From positions 38,096-102,095 of the forward strand of contig JAHDRW010000020.1 of assembly GCA_018433085.1 (NCBI GenBank): 64,000 nt of DNA, read 5' to 3'. Under the pieces are notes generated by a model. The model made no database searches. It saw nothing but the letters and a program-made list of their open reading frames with translations, and was not told where the DNA came from. Position 1 is the first letter of the stretch. Every line of letters begins with the position of its first letter. The translations under genes were made by a program, and so were the position numbers. Positions 9,045-16,529 of this stretch are shown piece by piece. This DNA is from Deltaproteobacteria bacterium. Lineage in GTDB: Bacteria; Desulfobacterota; Desulfomonilia; UBA1062.

Positions 9045-11477
9045 ATGGATTGGATTAAGAGCATCTTCAAGAATACCGACGAGCAAAAACCTGTTACAAA
9101 GGATGAGTATCCCGAGATACTCCCCGTCCTTCCCCTCAAGGATGCCGTACTGATCCCGGAAGGGCTTCTCCCGCTGATCGTGTCGAACCCCGCGTCCATC
9201 TCCCTGGTCAAGGAGCTCTATGCAGACGACTCGCCCGTGGTGGCGGCGGGCATAAAGGACAGCGGCGAGAACGAGTCGGCACTGTGGGACAATCTCTACC
9301 GGATCGGGTGTATGGCGAAGATCACCAAGATCTCCCATACCAAGAAAGGCGAGCTGTCCATCATGATCCGGGGGATCCACAAGACCATCCTGGACGAGCG
9401 CATCTCCTCCGATCCGTACCTGAGGGTGCGGGTGACCTACCTTCGCGAGCATATGGAACCGGACAAAGAGGTTTTCGCCCTGGCGCACTCCATCCGGGAC
9501 ATCCTGAACAGCCTCGCACGCCTCTCGTACCACAACCTGGAGACCGTGCTGGTGAATCTCTCCAAGCTCAAGGACCCCGCCATTCTCCTGAGCACGGCCA
9601 CCACGAACCTCCCCATCCCGGTGGCCAGGAAACAGCAGATCCTCGAGGAGAACGACTTCCACACCAAGTACACGCTCCTCCATGAGTCCCTTCTGGACGA
9701 GCTGGAGATCCTGGAGCTCTCCACGAAGATATCCGAGCGGGCCAAGGGCGAGATCAACAACGCCCAGCGCGAGTATTACCTCAGGCAGCAGCTCAAGGCC
9801 ATCAAGAAGGAGCTGGGCGACACCCAGGGGGATATCGAGGACGAGATCGAAGAGTTGAAAAAAGAGATCGAGACCAAGGGGCTGCCCGAGGGGGTAAAGC
9901 GCGAGGTGGACAAGGACGTCAAGCGCATCGCCCGGATGCAGCCGGGCTCGTCCGAGTACGTCACCATCCGCACCTATCTCGACTGGATCCTGGACCTGCC
10001 CTGGCACGAAAGGACCGAGGACGATCTCGAGATCCAGAACGTGGAGGATATCCTCAACCAGGATCACTTCGACCTGCGCAAGCCCAAAAAGCGGATACTC
10101 GAGTACCTCTCCGTGAAGAAGCTGAAAAGCGATCTGAAAGGCCCCATCCTGTGCTTTGTGGGGCCCCCGGGGGTTGGCAAGACCTCCCTGGGCAAGTCCA
10201 TAGCCCGGGCCATGGGCAGAAAATTCGTCCGCATCTCGCTCGGAGGCGTGCGTGACGAGGCAGAGATACGGGGCCACCGGAGAACCTATATCGGCGCCAT
10301 GCCCGGCAGGATCATCGGCGGCATCAAGACGGCGCAGAGCACCAACCCGGTCTTCATGCTCGACGAGATCGACAAGCTCTCCCACGATATCCACGGAGAC
10401 CCGGCATCGGCCCTGCTGGAGGCCCTCGACCCGGAGCAAAACACCCATTTCGTGGACCACTACCTCAACGTGGACTACGACCTCTCCCAGGTGCTCTTCA
10501 TCACGACCGCCAATGTCATCGACACCATCCCGCCGGCGTTGAAAGACCGGATGGAGATCGTGGAGATCGAGGGATACACCCGCGAGGACAAGATCCAGAT
10601 CGCCCGGCACTACCTGATTCCCCAGGAGATCGAGGCCAACGGGCTCACGGGCCGGGAGATCGATTTCACCGGCGAGGCGGTCGACCATATCATCCGGTCG
10701 TATACCCGGGAGTCCGGGGTGAGGAGCCTCAAGCGCGAGATCGCCTCCTGCCTGCGGGTGATCGCCTCTCAGGTGGCAAAACAGGGAGGGGAAAGCTTCG
10801 TGGTGGACAAGCCCTTTGTGGAACAAGCCCTGGGACCCGTGCACTTCCTTCCCGAGGCCAAGCACCGGACCCGTGTGCCGGGCGTCGCCACCGGGCTTGC
10901 GTGGACCCCCTATGGAGGAGTGATCCTCTTCGTAGAGTCGGCCCTGGTGGAAGGCAAGGACGAGATGATCCTTACGGGCCAGATGGGCGAGGTGATGAAG
11001 GAATCGGCCAGAATAGCCTTGAGTATCATAAAGGGCTCGACCCGGCCCATCCAGCAGGGCAAGGGCATCCATATCCATGTACCGGCCGGGGCCATCCCCA
11101 AGGACGGTCCGTCCGCCGGCGTCACCCTGGTGACCTCACTCATATCGCTGGTCACCGGCAAGGTCGTGCGGGAAAACCTGGCCATGACCGGCGAGATCAC
11201 CCTGCGGGGCGTGGTCCTGCCCGTGGGAGGCATCAAGGAGAAGGTGCTGGCAGCACGCCGGGCAGACATAACCGAGATCATCCTGCCCAGGATGAATGAA
11301 AAGGACCTGGGTGACATCGAACCGGACGTGATCCGGGACCTCACGATCCACTACGTGGAAAACATCGGCGAGGTCATCGAGCTGGCCTTCCCGGACGCCA
11401 AGGAGGAGATCCTTCCCCTGGTGCCGGTGTTCGAGCTCAAGGATGACGGCGCGATCAAGCCTTCTGTGAGAGTCTAG
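9045..11477 (+). CDS. lon: ATP-dependent Lon protease
   Basis: An 810-residue LonA protease with the usual three parts: an N-terminal substrate-binding domain (about 25-215) with a long helical linker, an AAA+ module (Walker A GPPGVGKT at 373-380, Walker B MLDEIDK) and a C-terminal peptidase domain with the Ser690 (KDGPSAG) and Lys733 (GGIKEK) catalytic dyad. It degrades misfolded and regulatory proteins in the cytoplasm. The ATG is preceded by only a weak purine stretch. Its last 23 nt overlap the end of the convergent hemL gene. Confidence 0.98.
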   Translation: MDWIKSIFKNTDEQKPVTKDEYPEILPVLPLKDAVLIPEGLLPLIVSNPASISLVKELYADDSPVVAAGIKDSGENESALWDNLYRIGCMAKITKISHTKKGELSIMIRGIHKTILDERISSDPYLRVRVTYLREHMEPDKEVFALAHSIRDILNSLARLSYHNLETVLVNLSKLKDPAILLSTATTNLPIPVARKQQILEENDFHTKYTLLHESLLDELEILELSTKISERAKGEINNAQREYYLRQQLKAIKKELGDTQGDIEDEIEELKKEIETKGLPEGVKREVDKDVKRIARMQPGSSEYVTIRTYLDWILDLPWHERTEDDLEIQNVEDILNQDHFDLRKPKKRILEYLSVKKLKSDLKGPILCFVGPPGVGKTSLGKSIARAMGRKFVRISLGGVRDEAEIRGHRRTYIGAMPGRIIGGIKTAQSTNPVFMLDEIDKLSHDIHGDPASALLEALDPEQNTHFVDHYLNVDYDLSQVLFITTANVIDTIPPALKDRMEIVEIEGYTREDKIQIARHYLIPQEIEANGLTGREIDFTGEAVDHIIRSYTRESGVRSLKREIASCLRVIASQVAKQGGESFVVDKPFVEQALGPVHFLPEAKHRTRVPGVATGLAWTPYGGVILFVESALVEGKDEMILTGQMGEVMKESARIALSIIKGSTRPIQQGKGIHIHVPAGAIPKDGPSAGVTLVTSLISLVTGKVVRENLAMTGEITLRGVVLPVGGIKEKVLAARRADITEIILPRMNEKDLGDIEPDVIRDLTIHYVENIGEVIELAFPDAKEEILPLVPVFELKDDGAIKPSVRV

Positions 11478-12741
11478 CCATACACGTGCGCGCCGCCGTT
11501 GCAACGGCATCGAGTACGTCCGGGGTGTGGGCGGCGCTCACGAACATGGCCTCGAAGGGCGAGGGCGCGAGGTAAACCCCCTGATCCAGCATGAGGTGGA
11601 AGAATCGGGCGTATTTCTGCGCGTCGCACGCCATGACCTGCTCGAACGTTTCTACCGGCCCTTCCGAAAAAAACAATCCGGCCATGCTCCCCAGACGATT
11701 GACCTTAAGAGCGATGCCTGCGTCGCGGGCGGATTCCTCCATGCCCGCCGCCAGCCCTGCCAGTGAACGGTCCAGGGCCGGATAGGGATTCTCCCTCTTG
11801 AGTATCGTAAGAGTCGCCAGCCCCGCCGTGACGGCCAGAGGGTTCCCCGCAAGGGTGCCGGCCTGGTAGACCGGGCCTTCAGGGGCGAGCAGCGACATGA
11901 TGTCGGCCCTTCCGCCGAAGGCGCCCACCGGCATTCCCCCGCCGATGATCTTGCCCAGGCAGGTGAGATCGGGCCTGATTCCCTCCATGTCCTGGTACCC
12001 GCCGTAGCGGAACCTGAAGCCCGTGATCACCTCGTCGAAGATCAGCAGCGCCCCATGCTCCCGGGTGATCTCCCGGAGGCTCTCCAGAAAACCCTCACGG
12101 GGGAGCACGACGTTCATGTTCCCGGCCACCGGCTCCACGATTACCGCGGCAACCCGGGAGCCGTGCGCGGCCATGAATGTCCGGAGAGCCTCCGCGTCGT
12201 TATAGGGGAGCACGGCCGTGGTGGATGCAATGGCCCCGGGCACGCCCGAGGTATCGGGGACGCCGAAGGTGAGCGCCCCTGAGCCTGCCTTGGCCAGAAG
12301 GCTGTCCACGTGCCCGTGATAACACCCCTCGAACTTGACGACGAGATCCCGGGAGGTGAATGCCCGGGCGAGCCGGACAGCGCTCATGGTCGCCTCGGTG
12401 CCGGAGTTGACGAGTCTCACCTTGTCCATGGAGGGGACCGCGGCGCACAGCCGCTCGGCCATCTCCACCTCGAGCTCGGTGGGTGCCCCAAAGCTCATCC
12501 CCCTGCCCGCCTGCCTGCTCACGGCCTCCACCACCTCCGGATGGGAGTGCCCGAGGATCATGGGCCCCCAGGAGAGCACGTGATCGATGTATCTTTTTCC
12601 TTCGGCATCGACCAGGTAGGGACCTTTCGCCTCCCTGATGAATCTTGGCGTGCCGCCCACCTTGCCGAAGGCCCTCACCGGAGAGTTCACCCCTGAAGGA
12701 ATATGTGCCTTTGCCCGCTCGAATAGCTCAGCATTCTTCAC
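11455..12741 (-). CDS. hemL: Glutamate-1-semialdehyde 2,1-aminomutase
   Basis: A 428-residue PLP-dependent class III aminotransferase-fold enzyme that converts glutamate-1-semialdehyde to 5-aminolevulinate in the C5 tetrapyrrole pathway. The PLP lysine is Lys264 in the typical CLGKIIGGGMPVGAFGG context; NSGTEATMSAVRLAR (about 112-126) is the cofactor phosphate region. It is transcribed after the AhbB-type gene, with a 14-nt overlap, so the pair serves tetrapyrrole or heme synthesis. Its stop overlaps lon tail-to-tail. Confidence 0.97.
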   Translation of the reverse strand: MKNAELFERAKAHIPSGVNSPVRAFGKVGGTPRFIREAKGPYLVDAEGKRYIDHVLSWGPMILGHSHPEVVEAVSRQAGRGMSFGAPTELEVEMAERLCAAVPSMDKVRLVNSGTEATMSAVRLARAFTSRDLVVKFEGCYHGHVDSLLAKAGSGALTFGVPDTSGVPGAIASTTAVLPYNDAEALRTFMAAHGSRVAAVIVEPVAGNMNVVLPREGFLESLREITREHGALLIFDEVITGFRFRYGGYQDMEGIRPDLTCLGKIIGGGMPVGAFGGRADIMSLLAPEGPVYQAGTLAGNPLAVTAGLATLTILKRENPYPALDRSLAGLAAGMEESARDAGIALKVNRLGSMAGLFFSEGPVETFEQVMACDAQKYARFFHLMLDQGVYLAPSPFEAMFVSAAHTPDVLDAVATAARTCMARLSQKA

Positions 12742-13216
12742 TGCTTTCCTCCCTGATATAGTTCATGGATGATTTCTTCAGTTCTCTGAGGCTCCAGTAT
12801 ACTCGGTACCTGCCGATGCCGAGCGCAGACGAAACCTCCCCGATGATGCGGAGAACCTCGTCGTCCGTCCTGCCGTGAATCATGGAAAAGAGATTGTACT
12901 CACCGAAGCCGGGGCGCTCGTAGCAGTGGGAGATCTCCTGCCGGGAAGCGAGCTCGCGCCCGATCCGGTCGACCTGCTCCCAGGGCACGGCCCACACGAC
13001 CATGGCGCCCGAGGAAAAACCGGCTTGCCGGTGGCGCAGTATGGCCTTGATGCTCCGGATGATTCCCCACTGCTTGAGCAGCTCAAGCCGGGAGATGAGC
13101 TCGGTCGGCTCGATGCCGAGCGTCTGAGCCCAGGCATCGAAAGGCCTTTTCCCTGCCGGCAGGTCATCCTGAACAAGCTCGAGGAGCTTCTTGTCAATCT
13201 TGTCGACTCTCTTCAT
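12728..13216 (-). CDS. ahbB: Siroheme decarboxylase subunit, AhbB/NirG-like (Lrp/AsnC fold)
   Basis: A 162-residue protein with an N-terminal Lrp-type winged helix and a C-terminal ligand domain. Regions typical of AhbA/AhbB are RHRQAGF, VVWAVP, SHCYERP and YNLFSMIHG. AhbA/AhbB decarboxylate siroheme to didecarboxysiroheme in the alternative heme route of sulfate reducers and archaea. The overlap with hemL supports a tetrapyrrole role over a plain transcription regulator. Whether it is the A or the B subunit is not certain, and no partner subunit lies in the window. Confidence 0.82.
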   Translation of the reverse strand: MKRVDKIDKKLLELVQDDLPAGKRPFDAWAQTLGIEPTELISRLELLKQWGIIRSIKAILRHRQAGFSSGAMVVWAVPWEQVDRIGRELASRQEISHCYERPGFGEYNLFSMIHGRTDDEVLRIIGEVSSALGIGRYRVYWSLRELKKSSMNYIREESSEEC

Positions 13217-13434
13217 GATAAAGAATCTACACCTATTTCCGGAAAAGGTTCAACCCTGAAGCCCTCGACCCTGGGCCTGCAGATGATCGAGACGCCATCG
13301 GCATACCGGCCGGCAAGCCCTTCTTAAGTGAAAAAACGGCCGTTTTTGGTTTTCCCGCACAGCTCCGATACACGGTGTGAGTAATGAGTTGATCCATATT
13401 GAGATGACATTTGCGTGCATTATCAGCAACTTAA

Positions 13435-13448
13435 TTATAACGTTATAA
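13435..13448. repeat. 14-bp perfect palindrome TTATAACGTTATAA
   Basis: A perfect inverted repeat in the promoter region between ahbB and atpZ. It could be an operator for either gene, but it is short and AT-rich, so chance is possible. Confidence 0.45.
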
Positions 13449-13482
13449 AATAACGGGAAAAGAGTCCTATAAAAAAACCTAC

Positions 13483-13511
13483 TTGCATTATGAATCACTA
13501 TTCAGTAATAT
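13483..13511 (+). promoter_or_regulatory. Sigma-70-type promoter for the atpZ-atpI-atpB-atpE genes
   Basis: TTGCAT and TAATAT are separated by exactly 17 nt, and the predicted transcript start is about 25-30 nt before the atpZ ATG. It is the best promoter match in this gap. Confidence 0.6.
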
Positions 13512-13544
13512 GCATGAGACGTCGATACCCCGGGGCATAGGACA

Positions 13545-13793
13545 ATGGACGATAAGGATAAGAGAAAGATGTACCTTACGGTTGCCGATTTGAGCACCAT
13601 GGGAATCGCCATGGTGTTGTGCATCGTCCTTGGTCTGGCGGCAGGTTTCTATCTGGACAGAACGTTCGGGACAGAGCCCATCCTCACCCTGGTGTTCATC
13701 TTCGGCGGCATCCTCGCAGGGTTCCGGATCATGTACAAAACCTACATGAGATTCTTCAACGAAGGGAAGTCCGATGATCCCGATCACGAGTAA
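13545..13793 (+). CDS. AtpZ/AtpI-like F0F1 ATP synthase assembly membrane protein
   Basis: An 82-residue protein with two membrane helices joined by a short loop, of the ATPase_gene1 (AtpZ) family. The family feature GLAAGFYLDRTFGTEP, a Gly-rich first helix running into a YLDR loop, is clear. Such proteins help assemble or supply ions to the c-ring. It opens an atp cluster and its end overlaps the next gene by 20 nt. Confidence 0.8.
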   Translation: MDDKDKRKMYLTVADLSTMGIAMVLCIVLGLAAGFYLDRTFGTEPILTLVFIFGGILAGFRIMYKTYMRFFNEGKSDDPDHE

Positions 13794-14160
13794 GGACCCG
13801 GTACAGAAACGCATCGAAATCATCTCCGCCGGCATCTGGCTTCTGCTGTGCCTGGCGAGTCTCCTTGTCATGGGCAGGCACTTCGCCTCCGGGGTCTTTA
13901 TCGGCGGGGTGGTGTGCATAATTAATTACCAGTGGCTCTACCGGCATGCAAAGGCCGCCGTCACCCTTACCGCCCGGCAGGGAAGGTCGTTCATGGCCAG
14001 GCGCTACGTCATCAGACTGCTCACCACGGGAGCCGTCCTCTACCTGCTGATCGCCTATGTGAAAGTGGATATTATCGGGCTCCTGCTCGGGTTGTCCGTC
14101 ATCATCCTGGGTATCATGAGCTACGCATGTTTCACGTATATATTCGAGGGAGGGAACTGA
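13774..14160 (+). CDS. atpI: ATP synthase subunit I (AtpI)
   Basis: A 128-residue protein with four predicted membrane helices, of the ATP synthase I family. AtpI acts as a chaperone for c-ring assembly. Its ATG lies 20 nt inside the preceding gene and its stop is 1 nt before atpB, indicating one transcript. The sequence is poorly conserved in this family, so topology and position carry most of the weight. Confidence 0.8.
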   Translation: MIPITSKDPVQKRIEIISAGIWLLLCLASLLVMGRHFASGVFIGGVVCIINYQWLYRHAKAAVTLTARQGRSFMARRYVIRLLTTGAVLYLLIAYVKVDIIGLLLGLSVIILGIMSYACFTYIFEGGN

Positions 14161-14161
14161 T

Positions 14162-14869
14162 ATGGAACACGGCTATCTTGTCTTGGATTTTATCAACAAA
14201 CCTCTTTACCACTTTCTGCACGAGAACTTCCATCTCACCGACGGCAACCACATGATCCAGGTCACCTTCACGTGGTTCTATATGATCGTCATCATCCTGC
14301 TGTCGTTCCTCGTGGCGCGAAGCATCAAGCTGGTGCCCGGAAGGCTTCAGAACTTCCTCGAGGTAGTTATCAGCGGGCTCAAAGGGTTGCTGGTGGACAC
14401 CATGGGTGAGAAGGGGATGATCTTTTTTCCGCTCATGGCCACGATCTTCCTCTTCATACTCGTGTGCAACCTGGGCGGCATCATCCCGGGGTTCTATTCT
14501 CCCACCGCCAATCTCAACACCAATCTCTCCATGGCGCTGACGGTCTTCCTCCTCACCCACATCATCGGCGTGAAGATCCACGGCGCAAAATACGTCAAGC
14601 AGTTCTTCGGGCCCGTCTGGTGGATGGCGCCGATCATGTTCCCGGTGGAGGTGATCGGCCATCTCGCGCGGCCCCTGTCCCTGACCATGCGGCTTTTCGG
14701 GAACATCTTCGGCGAGGATCTGGTGCTCATCGTGCTGCTTTTCCTCGTTCCCTTCCTGATGCCCATCCCCATGCTCGTGCTCATGCTCTTCACCTCTCTC
14801 CTCCAGGCCTTCGTATTTACCCTGCTCGCGATGATGTACATCAGCGGGGCAATGGAGGAGGGGCATTAA
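14162..14869 (+). CDS. atpB: ATP synthase F0 subunit a
   Basis: A 235-residue polytopic protein forming the ion channel half of F0. The essential arginine is in the SLTMRLFGNIFGED segment (helix 4), and the last helix carries the conserved LQAFVFTLLAMMYI. It works with the c-ring encoded 130 nt downstream. The F1 genes and subunit b are not in the window, so the synthase locus is split, as in many Deltaproteobacteria. Confidence 0.96.
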   Translation: MEHGYLVLDFINKPLYHFLHENFHLTDGNHMIQVTFTWFYMIVIILLSFLVARSIKLVPGRLQNFLEVVISGLKGLLVDTMGEKGMIFFPLMATIFLFILVCNLGGIIPGFYSPTANLNTNLSMALTVFLLTHIIGVKIHGAKYVKQFFGPVWWMAPIMFPVEVIGHLARPLSLTMRLFGNIFGEDLVLIVLLFLVPFLMPIPMLVLMLFTSLLQAFVFTLLAMMYISGAMEEGH

Positions 14870-14999
14870 ACAACAATTGCCGCTTCCGATGGTACGGCCT
14901 GCTCACTGCTGCATCGGAGAATGAGAGCTGGTGGGGCATGAGGTTGCCCGCTGGCTTTTTCATAATATGACAGTGAAAACAAAACATTAGGAGGACTTT

Positions 15000-15353
15000 A
15001 TGAAAAAGGTTTTTTATTCGCTGGGGGCTTCAGCATTCTTCGTGATGATCTTCGCAACCATGGCCTTCGCCCAGGAGGGTGGCGCCGGTCCTGAGGCAAT
15101 CCAGTTCTTCAGCTGGGTCGCCGTAGCCACCGGAATCGGCATGGGCATCGCGGCCGTGGGAACCGGCATCGGGCAGGGTCACGGCGTGCAGGGGGCATGC
15201 GACGGCATCGCCCGGAATCCCGAGGCATCGGGCAAGATACTGACGGCACTCATCCTCGGTCTGGCAATGATCGAGTCTCTGGCCATTTACGCACTCGTTA
15301 TAGAGCTCATCCTGCTCTATGCAAACCCCTTCCTTCAGTACATCGTGGGATAA
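15000..15353 (+). CDS. atpE: ATP synthase F0 subunit c, with N-terminal signal-like leader
   Basis: A 117-residue proteolipid. Residues 1-24 look like a cleavable signal peptide ending ATMAFA; the remaining 93 residues form the usual two-helix hairpin with the polar loop RNPEA. The ion site is Glu92, with Gln59, Ser93 and Tyr97 in the places used for Na+ in Ilyobacter-type c-rings; the Thr of that signature is Leu94 here. Coupling ion is therefore uncertain. A strong GGAGG site precedes the ATG, typical of the high c-subunit stoichiometry. Confidence 0.95.
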   Translation: MKKVFYSLGASAFFVMIFATMAFAQEGGAGPEAIQFFSWVAVATGIGMGIAAVGTGIGQGHGVQGACDGIARNPEASGKILTALILGLAMIESLAIYALVIELILLYANPFLQYIVG

Positions 15354-15368
15354 GACGACAGAAGACCC

Positions 15369-15396
15369 GGGGCAGTCTCTTACAGGAGGCTGCCCC
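15369..15396 (+). terminator. Probable terminator hairpin after atpE
   Basis: A 12-bp stem with wobble pairs (outer part GGGGCAG/CTGCCCC) and a TACA loop begins 15 nt after the atpE stop. The following T-run is weak, so it may work as a transcript stabiliser or a Rho-assisted stop. Confidence 0.6.
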
Positions 15397-15946
15397 GATG
15401 GCATAAAGGTTTTAAGCCTCTTCCTTTCAGTCCTTTCTCCAGCCGGGACGTAGAGGGCCATATCGCTCCCATGCGCCCCCGGCGTCATGTCTTCGCGAAC
15501 GACCTAGAAGCTGCCCTTGAAAAAGGAGAACGGCACTCTGCCCCGGAGACCGTACGGAGAGGAACAACCCATATGCAATGCCTGCAATCAGAGGACCCGT
15601 GCAGCGGGATAAACCCGGCTGTTCACCGGCCTCACCTCAGCCCCCGGTGAGAAAAGCCTGAAGGTCGTCCTGTATATATACCTGGAGAGAGATGATCGCA
15701 GAAGGCAGACGGCCGAGGGTTTGCAAAGACAGGCGCCCGACTTGAGAAGACCGCTGTTCCGTTCCCGTATGGAGATGTGTGCCCCGGCAAAAAACCGCAC
15801 GCAGTGTCCATTGCGGGTTCACAGGGTGCAGGAACCACCCCGGAGTCGGCCGGGGCGGCAACCCGCGGGTTCCGCCCTGCGCTCCCTATCCCCCGGACTC
15901 TTTCCCGGATCCGGTTCGCCCCGGGGGCTTCAAGGGGTTTGAGACC
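15397..15946. other. 550-bp gap with no recognisable gene
   Basis: The stretch lies between the convergent atpE and flagellar operons. It has several GC-rich inverted repeats, for example CACCGG near 15620 pairing with CCGGTG about 25 nt later, but I recognise no tRNA, 4.5S, 6S, RNase P or riboswitch core. Frames in it show no family features. Confidence 0.55.
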
Positions 15947-16186
15947 TTACATGCCGATGAGGGCCTTGACCTTGTTCCTCCGCTCGTCATCCGAGAAAAG
16001 GAACACGAGGACGCCCCCCGTGACCGCGGCGAGCGACAGCGGCCTGATAAAAAACCGTAAGACCGACATGACGAGGGACATCGCCCCCCCGATGATTCCG
16101 AAGATGACGATATCGGCGAGGATGAACTTGACGAGCTTGAACGGAAAAAGGATTGCACCCTTGATGAAGCGGAAAAGAAAACCCAT
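15947..16186 (-). CDS. Small two-helix membrane protein of unknown function
   Basis: A 79-residue protein with a short amphipathic start (GFLFRFIKG), two hydrophobic segments (about 18-45 and 48-63) and a charged tail (DDERRNKVKALIG). The ATG is preceded by a perfect AGGAGG. It lies 57 nt after csrA on the same strand and may be the last gene of the flagellar transcript. I do not recognise the family. Confidence 0.65.
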   Translation of the reverse strand: MGFLFRFIKGAILFPFKLVKFILADIVIFGIIGGAMSLVMSVLRFFIRPLSLAAVTGGVLVFLFSDDERRNKVKALIGM

Positions 16187-16243
16187 GAAAGATACCTCCT
16201 GTGTTTACTCTATTCTTAAATATAGTGTTCCGGCAATCGGGCC

Positions 16244-16483
16244 TCAAGAATTCTTCTTGATCATGATGAGCTCTTGAGCAGCCCCCAGGGAGTCCTTGGA
16301 GACGAGCGCTGCGCGCCGGTTTTCCTCCTGGATCTTGAGATAGATCTCTTCCCGGTGTACCTCGACGTTCTTCGGGGCGCGAATGCCGAGCTTGACCTGC
16401 GTCCCCTTGATCTCCACGACGGAGATCTGGATATCGTCTCCTATCGCTACGGTTTCTCCGACTTTCCGGGTGAGTATCAGCAA
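16244..16483 (-). CDS. csrA: Carbon storage regulator CsrA
   Basis: A 79-residue RNA-binding translational regulator. The N-terminal [10 protein letters not shown] and the [19 protein letters not shown] core are typical, including the arginine that contacts GGA motifs. The C-terminal tail is longer than in the 61-residue enterobacterial protein, which is usual in flagellar operons. CsrA represses flagellin translation and is normally countered by FliW. Here it follows flgK by 46 nt, with neither flgL nor fliW between. Confidence 0.95.
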   Translation of the reverse strand: MLILTRKVGETVAIGDDIQISVVEIKGTQVKLGIRAPKNVEVHREEIYLKIQEENRRAALVSKDSLGAAQELIMIKKNS

Positions 16484-16529
16484 TCATCCCCCCTGAACAC
16501 AGCCCTTTTTGGGTGGGAATACTACCTGA

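Larger units (their letters stand above)
13217..13544. other. Intergenic region upstream of the atp genes
   Basis: This 328-bp AT-rich gap separates the divergent ahbB and atpZ genes. It holds the 14-bp palindrome at 13435-13448 and the sigma-70-like promoter at 13483-13511. I see no gene in it. Confidence 0.7.

Noticed and set aside
8649..11078. 809-codon open frame on the minus strand
   Set aside because: It is the antisense of lon and the GlmU-like gene, His/Gly/Asp-rich with no family features; long antisense frames are expected in GC-rich codon-biased DNA.
15597..15670. GC-rich hairpins considered as a riboswitch or 4.5S/6S RNA
   Set aside because: No conserved core of these RNAs could be found, and there is no gene directly downstream for a riboswitch to control.
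15777..16277. 166-codon plus-strand frame after atpE
   Set aside because: It runs antisense to the small membrane protein and csrA and has no ribosome site or family match.
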